64,000 bases of DNA, taken from contig NZ_LN901324.1 of NCBI RefSeq assembly GCF_001465875.1, forward strand, positions 496,001 through 560,000, read 5' to 3'. The stretch comes from Legionella saoudiensis (lineage in GTDB: Bacteria; Pseudomonadota; Gammaproteobacteria; Legionellales; Legionellaceae). Numbering within the stretch: the stretch's first letter is position 1; every line of letters begins with the position of its first letter. Made by a program: the position numbers and the translations under genes. Shown piece by piece: positions 9,580 to 16,778 of the stretch. A model generated the notes under the pieces. It was not told the origin of the DNA. It made no database searches and worked only from the letters and a program-made list of their open reading frames with translations.

Positions 9580-10986
9580 TTAGCTTAATAGAGAAAGAAC
9601 AGATTGTGGCATGCTGTTTGCTTGTGCCAACATTGCTGTTCCAGCTTGTTGCAGGATTTGGTTTTTGGTTAATGTTGCCATTTCAGCTGCATAGTCAGTA
9701 TCCTGGATACGGCTACGAGCAGCTTGAGTGTTATCAGAAATGTTTTCCAGGTTAGCAATAGTTGCTTCAAAACGATTTTCCATAGCACCCATAGCAGCAC
9801 GGTTAGAAGAAATGCTTGCTAATGCTGAATCGATTCTTTGGATTGCTGTTTGTGCACCAGACTGAGTACTAATATCCAGAGTGTCGATACCGCTGGTATC
9901 AGTCATAATTGTACCAGAGGAGAATCCTAAGTTAGCAATAGTACCTCCTAGATAAATTACGTTATTACCAGTCATTGTTAATTGACCAGTTAACGCAGTA
10001 CCTGATGTAAATGAACCTGAAGCTGTTAATGGAGTATCTCCAGTTTCAGTTACAGTAATATCACGTCCATCAGCAGCAGTTAAGGTAATGATAGTACCAG
10101 TTGCGTCTAATGAAGATACCACACCAGTTTGCGATGATTGGCTGTTAATCAAATCGTTAAGTGTAGTTGCTGTTAAGCCAGTATCGTCACCATTGAAGAT
10201 GGTTATGCCATTGATGTCTAAATCATAAGCACCACCAGCAAAAGTAAGGGCACCAGTAGTACCTTGAGTTTTTGCAGTAACAGATAAACCATTAACATTT
10301 GCTGCATTGATTGCTGCGGCTTTAGCGAATGCAGAACCGGCACCTTGACCAGTAATGCTTGTAGCGTAAAGTGCAGAAGAAGCAATTGTTTTACTGCCTG
10401 GAGTGCCTGCCATAGCAATAGTAATGTCAGTAGCAGTAGCTGCAGCAACGTTAGTACCGGTAGCAGTTGCCAAGAAACCTACAGCACTAGCAGAAATACT
10501 CTCAATTCCAAAAGAAGTAGTTTGGTTTGCGTTAGCGCCAATCTGGAATGTAGCACTTGAGAATGCACCGTTAAGAATGCTTTGACCATTGAATTGAGTA
10601 AAGTTTGCAATATCGTTTAACTCGCCGATCAACTGAGTCACTTCATCTTGTAAGGCCAGGCGGTCAGCAGAACTGTTAGTACCGTTTGCTGCCTGAACTG
10701 CTAACATACGCATATCTTGCAAAATGTCAGTCGCTGTACCCATGCCGCCCTCAGCAATTTGCGAAAGAGAAATCGCATCGTTTGAGTTTTGAGCCGCTTT
10801 ATTGACCCCATTAATTTGCGCAGTCATTAAGGTAGAAATTGCCAGACCTGCAGCATCATCTTTTGCACTATTAATTTTTAAACCAGATGAAAGTCTTTGA
10901 ATTGCTGTAGACATTGCATCGGTGCTTTTCGCTAAATTACGCTGTGCCAATAGCGATGATACGTTGGTGTTAATAACTTGAGCCAT
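9580..10986 (-). CDS. flaA: FlaA, flagellin
   Basis: The major filament subunit, 468 residues. The N-terminal D0/D1 region is a classic flagellin start (AQVINTNVSSLLAQRNL, then LSSGLKINSAKDDAAGLAI). The C-terminal D0/D1 region is equally typical (IQDTDYAAEMATLTKNQIL, ending SVLSLLS). The middle (about 175-380) is rich in Ala, Gly, Ser and Thr and has no Cys. It has a consensus sigma-28 promoter at 11084-11110 and its own terminator. In L. pneumophila the C-terminal D0 helix is sensed by host NAIP5. Leu-rich frames antisense to this gene are compositional artefacts. Confidence 0.97.
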   Translation of the reverse strand: MAQVINTNVSSLLAQRNLAKSTDAMSTAIQRLSSGLKINSAKDDAAGLAISTLMTAQINGVNKAAQNSNDAISLSQIAEGGMGTATDILQDMRMLAVQAANGTNSSADRLALQDEVTQLIGELNDIANFTQFNGQSILNGAFSSATFQIGANANQTTSFGIESISASAVGFLATATGTNVAAATATDITIAMAGTPGSKTIASSALYATSITGQGAGSAFAKAAAINAANVNGLSVTAKTQGTTGALTFAGGAYDLDINGITIFNGDDTGLTATTLNDLINSQSSQTGVVSSLDATGTIITLTAADGRDITVTETGDTPLTASGSFTSGTALTGQLTMTGNNVIYLGGTIANLGFSSGTIMTDTSGIDTLDISTQSGAQTAIQRIDSALASISSNRAAMGAMENRFEATIANLENISDNTQAARSRIQDTDYAAEMATLTKNQILQQAGTAMLAQANSMPQSVLSLLS

Positions 10987-11083
10987 ATTTATAGTCTCCT
11001 CAGACCTGATCCCTGTGTGGGATTTTTTTCCGTTTAGTAATCAGGAGTCTCATTTTTATATGAGCTTCCCGTTCCCAAAATGT

Positions 11084-11110
11084 TTATCGGCCAAGGTGAT
11101 AAAAACTTTA
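11084..11110 (-). promoter_or_regulatory. Sigma-28 (FliA) promoter of flaA
   Basis: Read on the minus strand: TAAA (11107-11110), a 15-base spacer and GCCGATAA (11084-11091). This matches the sigma-28 consensus TAAA-N15-GCCGATAA at every position. It lies about 100 bases upstream of the flaA ATG. Confidence 0.93.
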
Positions 11111-11284
11111 GGAGAAAAATGAAAATTTTTAAAAAAAAATAAAAAAAATGCGTAGTAAAATGAATATGTTGCATTTTGGGGCCTGACAAAAATTATTGAG
11201 GATGTTTTGTTTACTTTTATAGAGTTTTATGGTAATCCGCCTAAGGTATTCGCAGTATACGATTTAAGAATATTTTTTTATGTG

Positions 11285-11290
11285 TATAAT
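11285..11290 (+). promoter_or_regulatory. Possible -10 box for accD
   Basis: A perfect TATAAT lies 90 bases before the accD ATG. The -35 region 16-17 bases upstream (ATTTAAG) is a poor match to TTGACA. The call rests on the -10 alone. Confidence 0.4.
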
Positions 11291-11379
11291 ATTAGCGAAA
11301 AAAACAAGAGATTTTTCCTATACTGGAAAAGGCTGCTTTTTTTATGATTAAGATTCTATAAATAAATGGGTTCCAATTT

Positions 11380-12234
11380 ATGAGTTGGTTAAAAAAATTA
11401 TTACCATCAAGAGTAAATACTGATACCTCGCAGAAAAAAGGGGTACCTGAAGGTTTATGGCTTAAATGTTCTGGCTGTAATGAAGTTCTATACAGTACCG
11501 AACTGACTAAGAATTTAATGGTCTGTCCATCATGCAACTTTCATCATAGAATTTCAGCGCGAGTTCGTATTGGACAGTTTCTTGATGAAGCAGGGCAAGA
11601 GGAAATCGCTGCATCTTTAGAACCAGTTGATAGATTGAAATTTAGAGATTCGAAAAAATACAAAGACAGAATTTCTCAAGCTCAAAAAGCTACGGGTGAA
11701 AAAGAAGCTTTAATTGTCGTTAAAGGTACACTAATGCAGCAACCCGTAGTGATAAGCGCTTTTGAGTTTAACTTTATGGGCGGCTCAATGGGTGCTACTG
11801 TTGGTGAAAAATTTGTACGGGCAATTGCCGTAGCTACAGAAGAGCATCGTCCTTATATTTGTTTTACGGCCAGTGGTGGTGCTCGTATGCAGGAAGGTTT
11901 ATTTTCGTTAATGCAAATGGCTAAAACCTCAGCCGCATTAGCGAAATTCGCTGAAACTGGGCTTCCATTTATTGTTGTGTTGACAGATCCCACTATGGGG
12001 GGGGTATCGGCCAGTTTTGCAAGCTTGGGGGATGTCATTATCGCAGAACCTAATGCCTTAATTGGTTTTGCTGGGCCAAGAGTAATTGAGCAGACTGTAC
12101 GACAAACTTTGCCGGAAGGTTTTCAACGCAGTGAGTTTCTTTTAGAGCATGGCCATATTGATATGATTGTGCAACGGAAAGAACTGCGTCCGGTAGTTTC
12201 TGAATTGGTATCGAAGCTAACGCGCAAAAATTAA
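11380..12234 (+). CDS. accD: AccD, acetyl-CoA carboxylase carboxyltransferase subunit beta
   Basis: Pairs with AccA to transfer the carboxyl group from biotin to acetyl-CoA, giving malonyl-CoA. It has 284 residues. An N-terminal four-Cys zinc finger is present (CSGC at about 27-30 and CPSC at about 46-49). The carboxyltransferase core shows [12 protein letters not shown] and [13 protein letters not shown]. folC follows about 115 bases downstream, the accD-folC order common in gamma-proteobacteria. Confidence 0.96.
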   Translation: MSWLKKLLPSRVNTDTSQKKGVPEGLWLKCSGCNEVLYSTELTKNLMVCPSCNFHHRISARVRIGQFLDEAGQEEIAASLEPVDRLKFRDSKKYKDRISQAQKATGEKEALIVVKGTLMQQPVVISAFEFNFMGGSMGATVGEKFVRAIAVATEEHRPYICFTASGGARMQEGLFSLMQMAKTSAALAKFAETGLPFIVVLTDPTMGGVSASFASLGDVIIAEPNALIGFAGPRVIEQTVRQTLPEGFQRSEFLLEHGHIDMIVQRKELRPVVSELVSKLTRKN

Positions 12235-12286
12235 TCTTGTAGATTATGGTTATCCTCGAAAAGAGAGGCTATTAATATAATTTCCG

Positions 12287-12318
12287 ATTGTCACTCCCGC
12301 CAGCGCGGGAAGGACAAT
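12287..12318. repeat. Interrupted palindrome between accD and folC
   Basis: An outer stem ATTGTC (12287-12292)/GACAAT (12313-12318) encloses an inner stem CCCGC (12296-12300)/GCGGG (12305-12309). There is no good T-tract, so it resembles a dispersed REP unit more than a terminator. It lies 32 bases before the preferred folC start. Confidence 0.6.
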
Positions 12319-12349
12319 ATTCTTAATTTGCCGCTTGCAGGAGTATTTT

Positions 12350-13612
12350 TTGTTAAAGCCTTATAACGAATGGAGCTTAGCTGAATGGTTATCTGATTTG
12401 GAAGCGCGCAATATCAATGAAATTCAATTAGGTTTATCGCGAATCCAAATGGTTGCGGAACGATTACAATTACTTAAGCCTAATTGTAAAGTGATTACCG
12501 TAGCAGGAACTAATGGAAAAGGGTCTACAGTAACGGCTTTAGAGCACATTTATCATACTGCAAATTATAAAGTAGGAACTTATACCTCTCCCCACCTTAT
12601 TCAGTTTAATGAGCGTATCCGCATTGGCTTAACTTATATAGCTGATGACACCTTATGCCAGGCCTTCACGTTAATTGAATCAGCACGAGATAATACCGTG
12701 TTAACCTATTTTGAATTTATAACGCTTGCGGCATTATGGTATTTCCAAAAAGAGCAGGTGGATATTATTATTTTGGAGGTTGGTTTAGGGGGACGTTTGG
12801 ATGCGACCAACATTATTGATGCAGATCTTTCTATCATTACTACCATTGATTTAGATCATCAAGATTTTCTAGGAGATACCCTAGAGGCGATTGGTTATGA
12901 AAAGGCAGGCATTCTTCGTAGTGGGAAACCATTCATTTATGCTGACGAGAACCCACCTTTAAGTATCGTTAAGGTGGCAACAACATTACCAACTATCTCT
13001 TATTATTTAGGGAGGGAATTTTCCTTTGAAGAGGGCGCGCAAACCTGGAGTGTGCAATGTGGTGAAACAAAAATAAATGATTTGCCTAAACCTTCCATAC
13101 AATTGAAATCAGCGGCAGCAGCAATTACTGCCTCGATTTTATTAGCCCCTAGCCTTCCAATATCCTATGAGCATATACAAAAGGCGATGGAGCGTATTTT
13201 TATTCCTGGCCGTTTACAATTGCAAAAGGGTACTATAGATATTCTTTATGATGTATCGCATAATCCGCAGTCTGCAAGGTTATTAGCTAAAACTTTGCAA
13301 CAATATGGTAAAACAGCTAAGGTTCATGCTGTTTTTTCAGCTCTAAAAGATAAAGATATTCTTGGTTTAATCTTGCCATTAAAGGATCTCGTAGATTATT
13401 GGTACCCCGCACAATTAGATGTTAAACGTGCTATTAGCGCCAATTTATTGCTTTCTTATTTTAAGGATGCAGAAATTTTCGTGAAAATTTGTTATAATGA
13501 ACCACTTCTTGCCTTTAAAACGGCATTAGATCAGGCACAACCAGGTGATTTAATCGTTGTTTATGGGTCATTTTTTACTGTGGGTCATATAATGGCTATC
13601 CAGCCTAATTAG
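12350..13612 (+). CDS. folC: FolC, folylpolyglutamate synthase / dihydrofolate synthase
   Basis: Adds Glu to dihydropteroate and to folates. It is a Mur-ligase-fold enzyme of about 420 residues. The P-loop is VAGTNGKGST, followed by YTSPHLIQFNERIR, and EVGLGGRLDATN is the FolC signature. DVSHNPQSARLL marks the C-terminal domain. There is no ATG start. In-frame TTG codons occur at 12335 and 12350; GCAGGAG at 12337-12343 sits six bases before the second, so I place the start at 12350. It is followed 8 bases later by the SPOR-domain gene. Confidence 0.94.
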   Translation: MLKPYNEWSLAEWLSDLEARNINEIQLGLSRIQMVAERLQLLKPNCKVITVAGTNGKGSTVTALEHIYHTANYKVGTYTSPHLIQFNERIRIGLTYIADDTLCQAFTLIESARDNTVLTYFEFITLAALWYFQKEQVDIIILEVGLGGRLDATNIIDADLSIITTIDLDHQDFLGDTLEAIGYEKAGILRSGKPFIYADENPPLSIVKVATTLPTISYYLGREFSFEEGAQTWSVQCGETKINDLPKPSIQLKSAAAAITASILLAPSLPISYEHIQKAMERIFIPGRLQLQKGTIDILYDVSHNPQSARLLAKTLQQYGKTAKVHAVFSALKDKDILGLILPLKDLVDYWYPAQLDVKRAISANLLLSYFKDAEIFVKICYNEPLLAFKTALDQAQPGDLIVVYGSFFTVGHIMAIQPN

Positions 13613-13620
13613 GAGGTTCC

Positions 13621-14457
13621 ATGAAACTGGTAATGGATGAAAAATTAAAACATCGTTTAGTAGGCATATCCGTGGTTTTATCATTGGGCGCAATTTTTTT
13701 GCCTGCTATGATGAAAAAATCAAGCCAACGTTTAGAAAATAGCCTTAGTGTTAATGTTCAATTACCCCCTAAACCCATTGCTCCAAATGTCGCCGTCACT
13801 GATGAAGAGCAAATGTTTAAAACGATTAAAATCGCTAAAGTAAACATTAAATCGGCTGTCTCGCAAAAAACCGTTAAAGAGGATTTTATTGCTTCAGCTC
13901 CAGTCCATGAAAAACCAAGTATTCCTGTTGCTAAGATAGAACCAGCACCAGCTGTGATCGAGAAGCCAATTGAACTTGCGTTAAACAATGCAGCGCAAGC
14001 TTCGGTACATAAAGAAATTAAAGTAGTTCAGGCTAAAATTGAAAAAAATACGGTAAGATCGATTGAGCCAGTAGCTAAGCCCGCTGCACCAATAGCTAAG
14101 CCCGTTCAGGTTGCAGCGCAGCAAGTTATTAAGCCTAAACCAGAAGTTGTTAAACCTAAAATACAGACAAAACCGGTTGTGGCTCAAGCTGTTGTGAGAA
14201 AGCCCACGGTGAAACGGGATATTTACGCGTTACAATTGGCATCTTTTTCAAAGTTAGGTAATGCTGAAGCTTTGGTACGTAAATTGCAAGGAAAAGGATA
14301 TAAAGCGAGTTACACCCGTGTAGCAGGAAGGAATGGGACCATTTACAAAGTATATGTTGGGCATTCTCCAATTCGAGATAATGTAGTTAAATTAAAAACT
14401 CAATTGGCAAGTGCAATGCAATTAAATGGATTTGTTGTCAATACTGGAGTTAGTTAG
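13621..14457 (+). CDS. SPOR-domain membrane protein (DedD-like)
   Basis: A bitopic inner-membrane protein of 278 residues. A short cytoplasmic start is followed by one hydrophobic segment (about 12-30). A long linker rich in Pro, Lys, Val and Ala (about 45-190, with repeated IAKP/VVKPK units) spans the periplasm. The C-terminal SPOR domain (about 199-276, beginning IYALQLASFSKLGNA) binds denuded septal peptidoglycan in this family. Its place between folC and cvpA is the dedD position in E. coli. Confidence 0.85.
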   Translation: MKLVMDEKLKHRLVGISVVLSLGAIFLPAMMKKSSQRLENSLSVNVQLPPKPIAPNVAVTDEEQMFKTIKIAKVNIKSAVSQKTVKEDFIASAPVHEKPSIPVAKIEPAPAVIEKPIELALNNAAQASVHKEIKVVQAKIEKNTVRSIEPVAKPAAPIAKPVQVAAQQVIKPKPEVVKPKIQTKPVVAQAVVRKPTVKRDIYALQLASFSKLGNAEALVRKLQGKGYKASYTRVAGRNGTIYKVYVGHSPIRDNVVKLKTQLASAMQLNGFVVNTGVS

Positions 14458-14459
14458 TG

Positions 14460-15005
14460 ATGCAATTGCAATGGATAGATTTAGTTCTTATAGTGATGAT
14501 CGGGTTATCTACAATAACTGGATTATTTCGTGGGGTAATAAAAGAAGTAATTGCTTTGGGTATTTGGATAGTTGCCATATGGACAGGGTATAACTATTCT
14601 CAAAGTTTAACTCCATGGTTATCGCAATTTATATTAAACCAAACAGCTCGAACCGCCGCAGCGTTTATGATTATTGTTATTGGGGTGTTGTTTGGTGGGG
14701 CGGTAATTAATTTTATTTTAGGTCTTATGCTTCGCCGTTCGGGTTTGAGCGCCATTGATAAAATTTTGGGAGGGTGCTTTGGCTTTGGCAAAGGCGTTTT
14801 AGTGGTGTCATTAATATTAGCTGTATTAAAAATGACGTCCTTACCTTATCAGCCTTATACTCAAAATTCAGTAGTTTGTAATCAATTGCAGCCCGTAGTA
14901 AACTGGGTTTCTAGTTATATTCCTATCGTGATTAATCGCATGAAGTCAATGGATGCTGTTTCAGGAAATATAGGTAACATTATCGACTCCATCCCTCATC
15001 CATAA
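14460..15005 (+). CDS. cvpA: CvpA family membrane protein
   Basis: About 181 residues with four hydrophobic segments. It is typical of CvpA: WIDLVLIVMIGLSTITGLFRGVIKE at the start, with the G-x-x-R-G-x-x-x-E motif. The family is needed for colicin V export and for envelope robustness; the molecular activity is unknown. A GTG at 14457 overlaps the SPOR-gene stop, but the ATG at 14460 is the better start. In many gamma-proteobacteria purF follows cvpA. Here a terminator and an unrelated glycan-like operon follow instead. Confidence 0.88.
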   Translation: MQLQWIDLVLIVMIGLSTITGLFRGVIKEVIALGIWIVAIWTGYNYSQSLTPWLSQFILNQTARTAAAFMIIVIGVLFGGAVINFILGLMLRRSGLSAIDKILGGCFGFGKGVLVVSLILAVLKMTSLPYQPYTQNSVVCNQLQPVVNWVSSYIPIVINRMKSMDAVSGNIGNIIDSIPHP

Positions 15006-15034
15006 AAATCTAATAAAGTCTTAGAGTTAAACTT

Positions 15035-15069
15035 ACCTGGTTGCATTGCAACCAGGTTTTCTTTCTTTA
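15035..15069 (+). terminator. Intrinsic terminator of the accD-cvpA run
   Basis: ACCTGGTTGCA (15035-15045) and TGCAACCAGGT (15047-15057) are perfect inverted arms, followed by TTTTCTTTCTTT. The CCTGGTTGC stem recurs at 35139 and 36265, each time past a gene end. Confidence 0.88.
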
Positions 15070-15158
15070 TAATATTGATTAATTACTAATAATCGAAAAG
15101 AATTTGTGAGCGTGTATTTTCAAGATAAAGCACGTTTTAATAGGATAAATCTCAATCT

Positions 15159-16778
15159 ATGGCAGGATTAATTAATTTCTTATCTTTTCTCGCATTACTG
15201 GGAATTATTCCCGTTATTACACTATTCCTGCAATTTCTCTTAGTAGGCATACATGGATTAAAAAACCATTATTCAAAATGTAAAAATTATACTCCGCGGG
15301 TGGCAATTATTATTCCGGTGTGGAATGAAGAAGATGTAATTGCTTTCAGTATTGATAGTTTAATGAGCTTGAATTATCCCTATGAATGTTTACGGGTCTA
15401 TGCCATTGATGACGTCAGTACGGATAAAACGCCGCAAATTCTTGCAGCCAAAAGCCTGGAATATCCAAATCATGTATTTAACGTTCGACGCACAGAAAAA
15501 ATTGATTTTGGTAAAGCTGCCGTAGTTAATCATGGGTTAAAAACCATTTTAAACGACCCCTGGGCTGAAGCTATTATGATTATTGATGCAGATGTGATGT
15601 TTGAAAAAAATACATTGCTAAGAATGACACGGCATTTTGCCGATCCTAAAATAAGTGCGGTAACAGCCTACATCAAGGAAGGACAAAATCCAGGCAATAT
15701 AATAACCCGCAGTATCGGTTTTGAATATATAGTCTCCCAAGCAGCAACACGGCGCGCACAAAATGTTCTTGGTGTTATGGCGTGTTTAGCTGGAGGGGCG
15801 CAATTGCATACAAGAGCGAACATTGAGCAGTTAGGTGGTAAAGTTGATACGTCCACTTTAGTTGAAGATACTTATACAACATTTCAAACCCAACTGAATA
15901 ACAACAAGGTTCTTTTCGATGGAAATGCAATTGCCATTGCGGAGGAGCCTGGTGATATAAGCAGTTTATGGCGGCAACGCTTTCGTTGGGCAGAAGGAAA
16001 TATACAGATTATTCGAAAGTTTAAAAAAATATGGTTTCACCCCAAGGCTCCGGGAGGATTAGGAGGCATTTTCTTTGGCTTGATCTGGTTTAGCACGGTT
16101 TTAATGCCGATAATTATGATTGGCACATCCGTAGCACTCAATATTCTTTATTTTTTAAATAGTTCCTTATCTTGGCAGTTTTTCCGCATTTTTTCTTTAG
16201 TGAGCTTTACTTCTTATTTATTTACCACATTTTATAGTTTTTGCATTGATCCAAAAACTGCGAAACGAGTTTGGTTTGAAGGAATCATGTTCCCAGGGTT
16301 AATTTCTTTATTTAACATGCTGGTTGCTGTTTTTCCAGACCATATGACTTGGCTTATTCATCAATATGGCTCTTCAGAATTAACTTATCTTTATGATCAT
16401 TATTTTCTCCTTTGGGCTAATAGTTGGATTTCTTTGTGTATGTTTTTTGCCTGGATTACCTATCGGTTGGATAGGGCAAATGTTTCCCAAAAAATTACTA
16501 GTCCATTACTTTTATTAGTGGGTTATGGCCCCTTACTTTGTGTTATTACCTTAGCTGCGTATCTTATGCAATTCTTTCATCGTGAAATGAAATGGAATAA
16601 AACTATAAAAACTGGCAAAGTAGAGGCGAAAAAGAAGTCATTAACGCAAACCTATGATTTTAAAAAAATATTAGCGGCTGATCAGAAAGAAGAGCGTCGT
16701 TTATTTTATTATGAAGTATTACTACTTCTGATCTTAATTACTTTTTGTGTGTTACATCGATATTATGGATTCTCATGA
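15159..16778 (+). CDS. Membrane family-2 glycosyltransferase (PgaC/BcsA-like)
   Basis: A processive-type sugar transferase of the inner membrane, 539 residues. One N-terminal hydrophobic segment (about 8-30) precedes the GT-A domain. Several C-terminal segments (about 300-325, 340-360, 375-395, 425-445 and 450-475) follow, with a last one at about 520-535. Catalytic motifs are complete: DD at 84-85, DAD at 143-145, ED at 236-237 and QRFRW at 273-277. This set is the signature of poly-beta-linked polysaccharide synthases such as PgaC, IcaA and BcsA. Its stop overlaps the next gene by ATGA, so the TPR/outer-membrane protein is its partner. The sugar is not deducible. Confidence 0.9.
   Translation: MAGLINFLSFLALLGIIPVITLFLQFLLVGIHGLKNHYSKCKNYTPRVAIIIPVWNEEDVIAFSIDSLMSLNYPYECLRVYAIDDVSTDKTPQILAAKSLEYPNHVFNVRRTEKIDFGKAAVVNHGLKTILNDPWAEAIMIIDADVMFEKNTLLRMTRHFADPKISAVTAYIKEGQNPGNIITRSIGFEYIVSQAATRRAQNVLGVMACLAGGAQLHTRANIEQLGGKVDTSTLVEDTYTTFQTQLNNNKVLFDGNAIAIAEEPGDISSLWRQRFRWAEGNIQIIRKFKKIWFHPKAPGGLGGIFFGLIWFSTVLMPIIMIGTSVALNILYFLNSSLSWQFFRIFSLVSFTSYLFTTFYSFCIDPKTAKRVWFEGIMFPGLISLFNMLVAVFPDHMTWLIHQYGSSELTYLYDHYFLLWANSWISLCMFFAWITYRLDRANVSQKITSPLLLLVGYGPLLCVITLAAYLMQFFHREMKWNKTIKTGKVEAKKKSLTQTYDFKKILAADQKEERRLFYYEVLLLLILITFCVLHRYYGFS

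Larger units (their letters stand above)
10987..11379. other. Divergent intergenic region, flaA/accD
   Basis: A 393-base gap. It holds the sigma-28 flaA promoter (11084-11110), a roughly 90-base flaA leader and a possible housekeeping promoter for accD (-10 at 11285-11290). The stretch 11110-11160 is almost pure A on the plus strand. No gene or RNA is recognisable. Confidence 0.75.

Noticed and set aside
10218-10448. Leu-rich 76-residue frame antisense-phase within flaA
   Set aside because: It is low-complexity text produced by the Ala/Thr/Gly-rich flagellin region in another frame.
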